Source: Streptomyces caatingaensis | Lineage (GTDB): Bacteria > Actinomycetota > Actinomycetes > Streptomycetales > Streptomycetaceae | Assembly (NCBI RefSeq): GCF_001187435.1 | Contig: NZ_LFXA01000017.1 | Span: 434,001-498,000, forward strand | Direction: 5' to 3' | DNA length: 64,000 nucleotides | Shown here: one piece after another, positions 1 to 8,357 of the stretch | How the letters are laid out: each line of letters begins with the position of its first letter | How positions within the stretch are numbered: the stretch's first letter is position 1 | The notes under the pieces: generated by a model | Seen by the model: only the letters and a program-made list of their open reading frames with translations | The model's database searches: none | What the model was told of the DNA's origin: nothing | Position numbers and translations under genes: made by a program

Positions 1-127
1 TGACCGGAGCCGTCGATATCGGCTCCTCGGTGATGCCGTGACCCCATAGCCACAGGGCCAGCAGCAGTGCCAACCAGGCCGCCCCTGTCAGCAGGCGGCC
101 GAGACCGCCTGTGCGCTTCTCCGACAT
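1..127 (-). CDS. class F sortase, N-terminal part only
   Basis: The gene starts at an ATG at 127 and runs off the left edge, so only about 42 residues are visible: a short basic N-terminus (MSEKRTGG), one hydrophobic membrane segment rich in Leu, Ala and Trp, then the start of an extracytoplasmic region. The catalytic Cys/Arg domain lies outside the window. The call rests on this short membrane-anchor layout and on the neighbour upstream, a secreted Asp/His-rich protein ending in a membrane anchor; that pairing is common in Streptomyces as an anchored protein followed by a class F sortase. The two genes are 30 bp apart on the same strand and probably co-transcribed. Another small membrane protein cannot be excluded. 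Confidence 0.5.
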   Translation of the reverse strand, partial: MSEKRTGGLGRLLTGAAWLALLLALWLWGHGITEEPISTAPV

Positions 128-157
128 GATTCCGGTCCGATTCCCGTCGGTTCCCCG

Positions 158-751
158 TCAGCGCTTGACCGTGCGGTCCGCGCGGCGGCGGGACCAGATC
201 AGACCGCCGGCGATACCGGCCGTGGCGCCCGCGAGGATGAGCACCGGGGTGTCCACGAAGGACGACTCCTCGGCCGCCGCCACCTTCGCGGTGGCACCGC
301 CGCCCGCGTGCGACCAGCCGTGCGGGCGGTTGTGGTGGTCGCCCCGGTCGTGGTCGCCGTGGTGCCGGCCGTGGTCACGGCCGTGGTCCTCGTGGTGACC
401 CCGGTCGTGGTCGCGCCCGTGGTCGTCCCGGCCGTGGTCGTCCCGCCCGTGGTCGTCCCGGCCGTGGTCGTCATGGGCCCAGCCGTCGTCACGGTCGTGG
501 TCGCGGCCGTGGTCGTCGTCCCGGCCGTCGTGGTCGCGGCCGTGATCGTCGTCCCGGCCGTCGTGGTCGCGCCCGTGGTCGTCACGGTCCCAGCCGTCGT
601 CCCGGCCGCAGCCGTGGTCGTCACGGTCGCAGTGCTTGACGACCTGGCCGCCGGGCACGGCCGGGGCTTCCAGGGCGAAGGCGGCGGCGGGCGCCGCGCA
701 GACGGCGACTGCCGTCAGAGTGCCGCAGAGAGCGGTACGAATTGACTTCAT
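158..751 (-). CDS. secreted Asp/His-repeat protein with C-terminal membrane anchor
   Basis: A 197-residue surface protein. A Sec signal peptide (starts MKSIRTALCG, Ala-rich core) is followed by about 100 residues of tandem repeats built from D, H, R and G (units such as RDDHGRDHDG), then a linker, one hydrophobic segment near the C-terminus and a short Arg/Lys tail. I chose the ATG at 751 because AAGGAGG lies just upstream; an in-frame start at 826 would bury the signal peptide. The C-terminal anchor and the downstream sortase-like gene suggest cell-surface display, but no LPxTG-type motif is visible before the membrane segment. The Asp/His repeats could bind metal ions; this is inference. 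No enzymatic domain is recognisable. Confidence 0.75.
   Translation of the reverse strand: MKSIRTALCGTLTAVAVCAAPAAAFALEAPAVPGGQVVKHCDRDDHGCGRDDGWDRDDHGRDHDGRDDDHGRDHDGRDDDHGRDHDRDDGWAHDDHGRDDHGRDDHGRDDHGRDHDRGHHEDHGRDHGRHHGDHDRGDHHNRPHGWSHAGGGATAKVAAAEESSFVDTPVLILAGATAGIAGGLIWSRRRADRTVKR
325..635 (-). repeat. tandem repeat array encoding Asp-His-Arg-Gly units
   Basis: Degenerate tandem repeats rich in GTGGTCG/CGGCCGT words on the plus strand, encoding the D/H/R/G repeats of the surface protein on the minus strand. The strong triplet bias opens long spurious frames on both strands. Unit number is likely to vary between strains. Confidence 0.75.
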
Positions 752-932
752 GGGGTGTACCTCCTTGATCCGAGGTTCACCCCGCACCCCGGGCGGAGCA
801 TCCGCAGGGTGGTCGTATTGCTCCATTCGGTAAGGAACATGGGCCGACCGAGTGGGCCGGGACGGGGATTACGGCTGAAATCCCCGGCGCGCGGCCGGAG
901 TCACTTGACCCCCTGTCAGGGCTGCGCGGGTG

Positions 933-1676
933 TCAGCGGCGGCGCGCCCGCCCCCGGCGGCCGCCCACGGGGCGGCCGGCCGTCCCCGCGCGCTTGCGCT
1001 CCTCCCTCGCCTTGGCCTTCTCCCGGGCCTTGGGCTTCCTGGCGGCCTGCGCGCCCTCGTCGTCCCGGCGGCCGCGGGTGCTGTTGGCCGTCCGGCCGCG
1101 GACGATCCCGATGAAGTCCTCCACCCGGTCGGTGGTGGCCTCCGCCGGCCAGGCCAGCGCGACGCGCGACTGCGGGACGCCGGTCACCGGCCGGTAGGTG
1201 AGGTCCTTGCGGTGGTGCAGCCGGGCGAGCGACTGCGGGACGACGAGCAGGCCCACGCCCGCGGCCACCAGCTCGACCGCGTCCGCCGTGGTGGCCGGGC
1301 GCTCGACGGCGGGCCGGCCCGGGGGCCGCTCCCAGTCCAGGGTGTCGTCGAGGGGGTGGAAGACGATCTCGTCCGCCAGCTCCTCGGCGGCCACCTCGTC
1401 CACCGCCGCCACGACGTGGTCCTTGGGGACCACGACCACCGTCGTCTCCGTGTAGAGGGGGATGGCGCTCAGGTCCGTCCCGCAGGCCGGCAGCCGGACG
1501 AACGCCGCGTCCGCCTCGCCGCGCCGCAGCACGCCCGGGGCGTCGGCGGCGGGCACCTGGACGAGCTCCAGCGGGACGCCGGGCAGCCGCTCCCGCCAGA
1601 TCCGCACCCACTTGGCGGGGATCACGCCCGGGACGTACCCGAGCCGGAACGAGGGAGGTGCTTCCGAGCCTGTCAC
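933..1676 (-). CDS. LysR-type substrate-binding domain protein without HTH
   Basis: A 247-residue protein corresponding to the effector-binding (periplasmic-binding-like) half of LysR regulators. It starts directly at the first core strand (FRLGYVPG) and keeps features such as DAAFVRLP, VVVVPKDH and GVGLLVVPQS. The N-terminal winged helix-turn-helix of a true LysR regulator is absent, and the intergenic DNA upstream gives no room for it. The last 50 residues are a Lys/Arg-rich tail that may bind nucleic acid or be disordered. It is divergently transcribed from the DUF5997 gene; I recall this pairing from other Streptomyces genomes. Without an HTH it probably acts as a ligand sensor or partner protein rather than a repressor; its ligand is unknown. 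Confidence 0.75.
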   Translation of the reverse strand: MTGSEAPPSFRLGYVPGVIPAKWVRIWRERLPGVPLELVQVPAADAPGVLRRGEADAAFVRLPACGTDLSAIPLYTETTVVVVPKDHVVAAVDEVAAEELADEIVFHPLDDTLDWERPPGRPAVERPATTADAVELVAAGVGLLVVPQSLARLHHRKDLTYRPVTGVPQSRVALAWPAEATTDRVEDFIGIVRGRTANSTRGRRDDEGAQAARKPKAREKAKAREERKRAGTAGRPVGGRRGRARRR

Positions 1677-1815
1677 CCGGCCAGATTACGGGATTCCCGC
1701 AGGTTGCCGGTCCGGTGCGGCCCGAGGAGCGGCCGGGCGCCCGGGGGTGTCCCCCGGGGCGGTGCGGCACCGGGCGTGGTCGGGGCCGGCCGGCGCGCCC
1801 GATACCCTGGACCCC

Positions 1816-2229
1816 ATGAAGTCGCACCAGAGCACCCAGACCATGAAGCCCGCGACCGCGGCGAAGAAGCTGGGTGTGTACCTCGAGGCCACCCCCAAGG
1901 AGTTCCAGGAGGGCACCGTCTCGCGCGACGAACTGAACGCGCTCCAGTCCGACCCGCCGGAGTGGCTCCGCGAGCTGCGCCGCAACGGCCCGCACCCCCG
2001 CCCGGTGGTCGCCGCCAAGCTCGGCGTCTCCATCTCCGGCCTCGCCCGCGGCGGCGTCACCGAGGCCCTCACCACCGACCGCATCGAGGCCCTCAAGCAG
2101 GAGAACCCCGAGTGGCTCCGCAAGGAGCGGGCCACCCAGGCGGAGGTCCGCAAGGAGGCGGCCCGCGTCAAGGAGAAGCAGCGGGCGAAGGCCGGGCAGC
2201 AGGGCGGGGCCGGCGCGCGGCGCCCCTGA
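1816..2229 (+). CDS. DUF5997 family protein
   Basis: A 137-residue basic cytoplasmic protein that I recognise as the DUF5997 family of actinobacteria. It starts at an ATG at 1816 (MKSHQSTQTMKPATAAKKLG). The N-terminal 90 residues contain two similar blocks around a P-E-W-L motif (PPEWLRELRR and NPEWLRKER), suggesting an internal duplication, with a stretch (VVAAKLGVSISGLARGG) that looks like a helix-turn-helix. The C-terminus is highly charged. No function is established. It is divergent from the LysR-like gene with about 140 bp between them, so the two may share control. Nucleic-acid binding is inference from the charge and the helical motif. Confidence 0.8.
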   Translation: MKSHQSTQTMKPATAAKKLGVYLEATPKEFQEGTVSRDELNALQSDPPEWLRELRRNGPHPRPVVAAKLGVSISGLARGGVTEALTTDRIEALKQENPEWLRKERATQAEVRKEAARVKEKQRAKAGQQGGAGARRP

Positions 2230-2244
2230 CCTCCCGCCTCCGGC

Positions 2245-3801
2245 TCACCCCGCCGTGACCCCTTCCCCCTGGTAGGCCCCCTGGTTCGGGGCGAAGGGGG
2301 GCAGGAGGTTGCCGAAGAAGTCGTGCCAGCCGGGGTTCGTCATGGCCGCCCCCGCGTGCAGGGCCGGTGATCCCGCGCGCAGCCGGTAGCCCTGCGCGTC
2401 GTCCGGCCCGGTGGCGGTGCCCGGGGCGACGAGCAGCGGATCGCCGGTCACCGGGCGCGGGTCGCCCGCCGGCACGGCGACGACCGAGCGGTAGAGGTTG
2501 TTGCGGTAGACGCCGTGGGTGTCCTCGACCGCGGAGCCGCCGGGCCGCCCGACGAAGATGTTGTCGGAGAACTCGACCGACACGGTCCCCGGTGCCGCGA
2601 CCAGCAGCCGGCTCCCGGGCGCGTAGAAGGTGTTCCCGTACACGGCCACGTCCCGGGCCGGGCCGCACGGCAGGAAGACGACGCCGAACCCGTTCTTGTC
2701 CGCGTAGCCGTCGTTCTGGCTGATGTTGAACCGGAAGACGTTGCGATCGGCCTTCTCCCCGGGCGAGTTGCACGCGAACAGCGCCCCGCCGTTGACGTCC
2801 CGGCTGAAGTTGTACTGGAACACCGACCCGTTGCTCGCGTGGTCGATGTCGTAGGCGATGCTCGCGAGCGGGCCGTGGGCGTCCGTGACGGTGTTGGACT
2901 CGACGACCGAGCCGTCCGCGTTGCCCGACGCGATGCCGGAGCGGTACAGGGCGGTGGCGGCCCCGAAGTTCCGCACGGTGTTGAACGCGACGTGCGCGCC
3001 GGACGTGTTGAACGCCAGGATGCCGTCCCCGGAGACGGTGTCGACGGTGTTGCCCAGGATCCGCACCCCGGTCAGCGGGACGTACCGCGTGCCCCTGCCC
3101 ATGGGGTACTCGGGCCGGTGCTGCCACTCCGACTGGGTGGCGATGCCCTCGGGGCCCACCCGGCGGACGGTGTTGGCGCGGATCAGCACGTCGTCGACGG
3201 CGGTCGGCGTCGTGCTCCCCGCCGCCCGCACCGCGATGCCCGCGCTGCTGCCCGGGGTGTGCCGCTCCTGGCAGTCGCACCCCTCGACGTCGTGCACGTC
3301 GACGTTCTCGACGACGTAGTGGTGGCCGGTCCCGTGGTCCTCCAGCTCCACGAGGACGCCGTAGCGCAGGGTGCCGGGGCCCGGCGGCGGGCCCGGGTTG
3401 GAGACGTCGAGGTCGCGTATCTCCCAGCCCTCGACGTTCCGCAGCAGCACGGCGGCCAGGGAACCGTCCCCGACGATCCCGGGCTTCGCGCCGGAACCGT
3501 AGGCGTCCACGGTGACGGGGGCCACGGCCGTGCCCGAGCCCTTCGGGGCGAACGGGCCCGCACAGGTCGTCCCGCGGCGGAAGAGGACGCGGTCGCGGGC
3601 CTCGTACGTGACCGACGACGCGCGGGCCGGGGTGCGCCAGGGGTGGCTCTCGTCGGTGCCCGGCGCGGCGTCGTCCCCGTTCGCGCAGTCCACGTAGTAC
3701 GTCCGGAACGCGGCGGGCGCCGCCCCCGCGGCCGGGATCCCGGCGCACGTCAGGAGCAGCGCCGCGGCGGCGCCGAGCAGCGATCTCAGCAGGACTCTCA
3801 T
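2245..3801 (-). CDS. secreted right-handed parallel beta-helix protein
   Basis: A 518-residue secreted protein. The N-terminus has a classical Sec signal (MRVLLRSLLGAAAALLL then Ala-rich cleavage region). The rest is a run of repeated short strands with asparagine ladders (for example RILGNTVDTVSGDGILAFNT and VAFNTVRNFG), typical of right-handed beta-helix folds such as pectate-lyase-like and polysaccharide-cleaving enzymes. Motifs SGIA and NGFGVVF recur with Asn turns. The likely role is binding or cleaving an extracellular polysaccharide; catalytic residues cannot be assigned by eye. It lies just downstream of the first P450 of the polyketide cluster (66 bp gap, same strand) but its function suggests it lies outside the cluster, which I place to start at 3868. 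Confidence 0.8.
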   Translation of the reverse strand: MRVLLRSLLGAAAALLLTCAGIPAAGAAPAAFRTYYVDCANGDDAAPGTDESHPWRTPARASSVTYEARDRVLFRRGTTCAGPFAPKGSGTAVAPVTVDAYGSGAKPGIVGDGSLAAVLLRNVEGWEIRDLDVSNPGPPPGPGTLRYGVLVELEDHGTGHHYVVENVDVHDVEGCDCQERHTPGSSAGIAVRAAGSTTPTAVDDVLIRANTVRRVGPEGIATQSEWQHRPEYPMGRGTRYVPLTGVRILGNTVDTVSGDGILAFNTSGAHVAFNTVRNFGAATALYRSGIASGNADGSVVESNTVTDAHGPLASIAYDIDHASNGSVFQYNFSRDVNGGALFACNSPGEKADRNVFRFNISQNDGYADKNGFGVVFLPCGPARDVAVYGNTFYAPGSRLLVAAPGTVSVEFSDNIFVGRPGGSAVEDTHGVYRNNLYRSVVAVPAGDPRPVTGDPLLVAPGTATGPDDAQGYRLRAGSPALHAGAAMTNPGWHDFFGNLLPPFAPNQGAYQGEGVTAG

Positions 3802-3867
3802 CGCATCGGTCCAATCACCCGGTCTGATGGGGGAGTTGCAGGTGCGTGGGGGGTGGCGGCGGAGCGG

Positions 3868-5076
3868 CTACCAGGTGACCGGAATCGCGCGGGCTCCGTA
3901 GATCTGCATGTCGGAACGCATCGGCACCTCCTCGGCCGGGACGGCCAGGCGGAGGCCGGGGAAGCGGCGGACCAGCGCGCCGAACGCGATCCGCAGCTCC
4001 ATGCGGGCCAGTTGCTGGCCCAGGCACTGGTGGACGCCGTAGGCGAAGGCGACGTGCCGTCCCGGCTGCCGGGTCACGTCGAAGACGTCCGGTGCCTCGA
4101 AGCGCTCCGGGTCGCGGTTGGCCGACTCGATCGACAGCACGATCGGGTCACCGGCCCGGATCCGCCGCCCGCCGATCTCGGTGTCCTCCCGCGCGGTGCG
4201 CGGCAGCCCGAACGGCGCGACCGACAGATAGCGAAGGATCTCCTCCACACCCCCCTCGACGAGCCCGGGACGGTCGCACAGCCTCTCCCACTCCCCGCGG
4301 TGCGTGAGCAGGGCGAGCGCGCCCATGCCGAGCATGCCGGCGGTGGTCGCGTAGCCCGCGATCACCAGCAGGTTGCCGATGGCCACCAACTCGTCGTCCG
4401 ACAAAGGTACTCCGCCGTCCGGCTCGGCCCGCACCAGACGGCTGATCAGCCGGTCGTCGGGGTTCCGCCGCTTCTCCCGGACGAGGGCGCGCATGCAGTC
4501 GGCCATGCCGGTCATCGCCGCCAGCAACTCCTCCTTCGTCCGCTCCAGCCGCTGCATCACGTCCGCGTGCCGCCGGAACCGCTCGACGTCCGCCGCCGGC
4601 ATGCCGAGCAGCTCGCCGATGACCAGCGACGGCACGGGGGTCGCGAAGTCCCGCACCAGGTCGGCCGGGGGGCCGGCGGCGGCCATCGCGTCCAGCCGCT
4701 CGCCGACGATCGCCTCGATGCGCGGGGCGAGGACCTTCAGCCGGCGGACGGTGAACTCCCCGGTCAGCAGGCGCCGGTAGCGGGTGTGCTCGGGCGGGTC
4801 CATCCCGATGAACGCGGTGCCGAACCCGGAGGCCGCCCACTCCGCCGGGGTGAGCGTGACCGAGGAGACCGTGGTCTGGAACTGCCGGCGGGCGCTGACC
4901 GCCGGGCTGACCAGGGCCTCCGTCACGTCCGCGAAGCGGGTGACCAGCCAGCCGGCGTTCCCGTCCGGCAACCGCAGCCGGCTGACCGGGCATTCGGCGC
5001 GCAGGCGGGCGTACTCGGACGGCGGGTCCAGCGGACGCCGCCGGGTCAGCGGCAGGGGCCGCGGGCTGTCGGTCAT
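3868..5076 (-). CDS. cytochrome P450 of the polyketide cluster
   Basis: A 402-residue soluble bacterial P450 of normal length. Visible landmarks are the I-helix oxygen-binding motif AGYATT (residues 240-245), the K-helix ExxR region (EEILRYL) and the heme loop FAYGVHQCLG with the thiolate ligand Cys351. It is the second gene of a two-gene minus-strand operon behind the amidotransferase (45 bp gap), led by the SARP-type repeats at 7047-7075. It probably hydroxylates or couples the aromatic polyketide; P450s of xanthone and pentangular pathways also form methylenedioxy bridges or set up ring contractions, so the exact step is open. Electron transfer partners are not encoded in the window. Confidence 0.9.
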   Translation of the reverse strand: MTDSPRPLPLTRRRPLDPPSEYARLRAECPVSRLRLPDGNAGWLVTRFADVTEALVSPAVSARRQFQTTVSSVTLTPAEWAASGFGTAFIGMDPPEHTRYRRLLTGEFTVRRLKVLAPRIEAIVGERLDAMAAAGPPADLVRDFATPVPSLVIGELLGMPAADVERFRRHADVMQRLERTKEELLAAMTGMADCMRALVREKRRNPDDRLISRLVRAEPDGGVPLSDDELVAIGNLLVIAGYATTAGMLGMGALALLTHRGEWERLCDRPGLVEGGVEEILRYLSVAPFGLPRTAREDTEIGGRRIRAGDPIVLSIESANRDPERFEAPDVFDVTRQPGRHVAFAYGVHQCLGQQLARMELRIAFGALVRRFPGLRLAVPAEEVPMRSDMQIYGARAIPVTW

Positions 5077-5121
5077 GGCGGTCCTTCCTCGAAAGGGGCC
5101 TGTGCGCGGTCCTGTTCACCG

Positions 5122-6984
5122 TCACAGGACGAGTTCGACGTCGTAGTGCCGCAGCCACAGGTCGAGCTGGAGGACGAGCTCGATGTTCATGCGGCTGTGC
5201 CAGCCGCCGGCCGCGCCGGAGGCGTCGGCCGCCGCGCGGCGGGCCGCGCCGGTGTCCACCAGCGGCAGCACCGGGGAGTCCCGGCGGTCCAGCAGAGCGG
5301 CCAGTTCACGGCGCAGCGCCCGCGCGTAGGCGGGGTCCTGGGTCACCGGCCAGGGGCTCTTGGGCCGCAGCAGCACGTGCCGCGGCAGCCGGCCGGCGAC
5401 CGCGGCCCGCAGCAGGCTCTTCTCCCGGCCGTCGAAGGTCTTCAGCGACCACGGCACGTTGTAGAGGTACTCCACCAGCCGGTGGTCGCAGAACGGGACG
5501 CGCGCCTCCAGCCCGGAGGCCATGCTCAGCCGGTCCACGCGGTCCAGCAGCATCGGCAGCCAGCGCGTCAGGTGCAGGTAGCAGAGTTCGCGCATGCGGT
5601 GCTCGCGGGCGTCCTCGCCGTCCTGGTGCGGCGCCTCCGCGCACGCGCGCCGGTAGACCTCGGCGTAGTGCCCCGGCATGTCGATCTTCTCCAGCAGCGC
5701 GGGCGCCAGCAGGCCGCGCCCCATGCCCGCCGGCCGGCAGCTGTCGTGCAGGTCCTCCATGGCCACCCAGGGAAAGGTCGGGGCCCCGGCGAACTCCGGC
5801 CGGTGCAGCCAGAGGTAGCCGCCGAACAGCTCGTCCGCGCCCTCCCCGACGAGCGCCACCGTGGAGTGCTGCTTGACGCGGCGGAAGGTGTGCAGCAGCG
5901 AGGCGTCCATGTCCCCGTACGGGGTGGGCATGTCCTGCGCGCGGACCGTCGCGAGCCGGGTGCCCGGGTCCAGCAGCTCCGGGGTGGTCAGCACGATCTC
6001 GGTGTGGTCGGTGCCGATCCGGCGCGCCACGTCCGCCGCGTACGGGGCGTCCGGCGCGCCCCGGGTGTCGTCCGGGCGGAAGGCGGCGCTGTAGCCCTCG
6101 AAGGTGGTCGTCACCGTCCGCCCCCGGCGCCCGTCCCGCGCGCCCGGAGCCGCGGCCGCCAGGGCGGCGACCGCGCTGGAGTCGAGGCCGCCGGACAGGG
6201 CGGTGCACAGCGGGACGTCCGAGACGAGCTGCCGGCGGACGGCGCCCTCCAGCAGACCGCGCACCGCGGCGACCGCCGCGTCCCGCCCGTCGGCGCGGGG
6301 CACCGCCCGCAGCGCCCAGTAGCGGGTCTCGCGGACGCCGCCGCGGCCCGCCACCGCCACGTGCCCGGGCGGGAGTTCGCGCATGTCGCGGAAGACCGCC
6401 CGGCCCGGCGTCTTGGCCGTGGCCAGCAGCTCGCGCAGCCCGTCCCCGTCCACCCGCGGCCGCACCAGCGGGTTGGCCAGCAGCGCCTTGGGCTCCGAGC
6501 CGAACAGGACGCCCTCCGGCAGCCGCGTGTAGAACAGCGGCTTCACGCCGAGCCGGTCGCGCACCAGCGTCAGCTCCTCGCGGCCCGGATCCCACACCCC
6601 GAAGGCGAACATGCCCTCCAGCCGCTCCGCGCAGCCCGCCCCCCACTCCAGGAAGGACCGCAGCACCACCTCCGTGTCGCCGGCCGTCCGGAAGCGGTGG
6701 CCGGCGCGGCGCAGACGGCCGCGCAGCTCACCGGCGTTGTAGACCTCGCCGCTGTACGTGATGACCGCCCGCGTGCGCCCGCCCTCCCGGACGGCCATCG
6801 GCTGGGCGCCGCCGGCCAGGTCGACGACGGCGGTCCGGGTGTGCCCCAGCGCGGCGTGGCGGGCGCACCACGTCCCCTCGGAGTCCGGCCCCCGGGCGCC
6901 CAGGGCCCGGGTCATCGCCGTCACGGCCGGGCGCGCGGCCGTCAGGTCCCGTGAGAAGTCCATCCAGCCGGTGACGCCGCACAT
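5122..6984 (-). CDS. asparagine synthase-like amidotransferase
   Basis: A 620-residue class II glutamine amidotransferase of the AsnB type. The protein opens MCGVTGW, placing the glutaminase nucleophile Cys2 at the N-terminus after Met removal, which fixes the start at 6984. RGPDSEG (31-37) is the conserved glutaminase motif; the synthetase half carries the PP-loop SGGLDS at 264-269, which activates a carboxylate with ATP. In aromatic polyketide clusters such enzymes (FdmV of fredericamycin, homologues in lysolipin and xantholipin) amidate the polyketide carboxyl group, the nitrogen later becoming a lactam or amide. Here it heads an operon with the P450 downstream. SARP-like repeats lie 63 bp upstream of the start. 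Primary-metabolism asparagine synthesis is less likely given the location. Confidence 0.9.
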   Translation of the reverse strand: MCGVTGWMDFSRDLTAARPAVTAMTRALGARGPDSEGTWCARHAALGHTRTAVVDLAGGAQPMAVREGGRTRAVITYSGEVYNAGELRGRLRRAGHRFRTAGDTEVVLRSFLEWGAGCAERLEGMFAFGVWDPGREELTLVRDRLGVKPLFYTRLPEGVLFGSEPKALLANPLVRPRVDGDGLRELLATAKTPGRAVFRDMRELPPGHVAVAGRGGVRETRYWALRAVPRADGRDAAVAAVRGLLEGAVRRQLVSDVPLCTALSGGLDSSAVAALAAAAPGARDGRRGRTVTTTFEGYSAAFRPDDTRGAPDAPYAADVARRIGTDHTEIVLTTPELLDPGTRLATVRAQDMPTPYGDMDASLLHTFRRVKQHSTVALVGEGADELFGGYLWLHRPEFAGAPTFPWVAMEDLHDSCRPAGMGRGLLAPALLEKIDMPGHYAEVYRRACAEAPHQDGEDAREHRMRELCYLHLTRWLPMLLDRVDRLSMASGLEARVPFCDHRLVEYLYNVPWSLKTFDGREKSLLRAAVAGRLPRHVLLRPKSPWPVTQDPAYARALRRELAALLDRRDSPVLPLVDTGAARRAAADASGAAGGWHSRMNIELVLQLDLWLRHYDVELVL

Positions 6985-7046
6985 GACAGCCCTCCAGGTC
7001 CAGCCCGTCCGCGGTGGCCGATCAGGGTCAGGATGGTCGGCGCCCC

Positions 7047-7075
7047 CGCTCGACAGGGGCTCGACGGCCCCTCGA
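7047..7075 (-). promoter_or_regulatory. putative SARP binding site, three heptamers
   Basis: On the minus strand TCGAGGG, TCGAGCC and TCGAGCG (plus-strand positions 7069-7075, 7058-7064, 7047-7053) are separated by 4 bp, giving an exact 11-bp pitch. This matches the TCGAGNN direct-repeat consensus known for SARP regulators. The site ends 63 bp upstream of the amidotransferase start at 6984. Confidence 0.7.
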
Positions 7076-7215
7076 CGGTGGGGGACGCGCGGCGCGGGTT
7101 GCCCGCGGGCGGCGGCTGCGCCACGATCGGCAGACGCAACTCCCCGTGTGGGAGGGGCGGTTGGGAAGGATCCTGTCGGCTCTTTCGGATCATCGGCACG
7201 CGGAAGGCGGTCGCG

Positions 7216-8325
7216 ATGGACGCGCAGGGGACGGACGCGCAGGGGACGAACGCGGGGGGCACGGACGCGGGGGAGAACCCGCGCGGACTGCACGGCGGCG
7301 TCGGCTTCTTCGACCCGGACCTGCCCCCGCGGCAGCAGGTCCTCGGCCTCCTGTACGGCAAGTGGGTCCTCGGGGCGCTCCGCGCCCTGGTCGAGCTCCG
7401 GGTGCCCGACGTGCTCGCCGCCGGCGCGCGGACCGCCGCCGAGATCGCGGAGGAGACGGCGGCCGACACCGACGCCCTGCACCGGGCGCTGCGGGCGGTC
7501 GCGGCGACCGGCGCCCTGGAGCAGCGGGCCGGCGGCCGGTTCGCGCTGACGCCGCTGACCGAGGGGCTGGTCTCCGACGCCCCGAAGGGCGTCCGCGACA
7601 TGTTCCTGCTCGCCTCCGACCCGCTGTTCTGGCGGCCGTACGAGGACGTGGCGCACACCCTGCGCACGGGCGGGACGGCCCTGTCCCACGTCTTCGGCAC
7701 CTCCTTCTACGACTACCTGCGGGCGCACCCGGACACCTGGGCGCTGTTCGACCGGGCGATGGAGCAGAACCACTGGCCGGCGTCCGACCGGATCCTCGAC
7801 GGGTTCGACTTCGGCCGCTTCCGCCGCATCGCGGACATCGGCGGCGGCAAGGGCCAGTTCCTGGCGGAGATCCTGCGCCGGCACCCGTCCTGCACCGGTG
7901 TGCTCGCCGACCAGCCGCACACCGTCGCCGGGGCCCGCGAGACGCTGGAGAAGGCCGGCGTCGCCGACCGGGTCACCGTCGTGCCGACCGACTTCTTCGC
8001 CGGGGTGCCCGCCGGCTGCGACGCCTACTTCGTCAAGCACACCCTCCACAACTGGGACGACGACAAGGCCGGACTCATCCTGCGCGGGATCCGGCGGGCC
8101 GTCGGGGACGACGCCGGCGCCCGCCTGCTGATCGTCGACCTGCTGCTGCGGGGCCCGGGGGAGTGGGACGTGGGCAAGCTGATGGACGTGGAGGCGCTCG
8201 CCGTCATCGGCGGCCGGGAACGCGACCGCGGGGAGTGGGACCGCCTCGCCGCGGCCGCCGGTTTCCGGCCCGCCAACGACCCGGAGCCGGGCAGCCTGGC
8301 GCTCCTCGAATACCGCCCCGTCTGA
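7216..8325 (+). CDS. SAM-dependent O-methyltransferase
   Basis: A 369-residue class I methyltransferase of the plant-type small-molecule O-methyltransferase family common in polyketide clusters. The N-terminal half is the helical dimerisation domain; the SAM site shows as ADIGGGKGQF (about residues 210-219), and HTLHNWDDD holds the His usually acting as general base in this family. I chose the ATG at 7216 because GGAAGG lies 9 nt upstream; the unusual first 22 residues are low-complexity DAQGT/NAGGT repeats, so a shorter start is possible. It diverges from the amidotransferase and converges on the glycosyltransferase. It probably methylates a phenolic hydroxyl of the aromatic product. Confidence 0.88.
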   Translation: MDAQGTDAQGTNAGGTDAGENPRGLHGGVGFFDPDLPPRQQVLGLLYGKWVLGALRALVELRVPDVLAAGARTAAEIAEETAADTDALHRALRAVAATGALEQRAGGRFALTPLTEGLVSDAPKGVRDMFLLASDPLFWRPYEDVAHTLRTGGTALSHVFGTSFYDYLRAHPDTWALFDRAMEQNHWPASDRILDGFDFGRFRRIADIGGGKGQFLAEILRRHPSCTGVLADQPHTVAGARETLEKAGVADRVTVVPTDFFAGVPAGCDAYFVKHTLHNWDDDKAGLILRGIRRAVGDDAGARLLIVDLLLRGPGEWDVGKLMDVEALAVIGGRERDRGEWDRLAAAAGFRPANDPEPGSLALLEYRPV

Positions 8326-8357
8326 CGGGACTCACGTACCGCCCCCTCCGGCGGGAC

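Noticed and set aside
199..624. Thr-rich or Val-rich frames over the first repeat array
   Set aside because: They are other readings of the Asp/His repeat; only the frame with a signal peptide, ribosome binding site and membrane anchor is credible.
2515..6954. A 1479-residue open frame on the plus strand
   Set aside because: It is antisense to the beta-helix, P450 and amidotransferase genes, whose motifs are complete; the frame has Arg/Pro/Gly/Val-biased composition typical of high-GC shadows.
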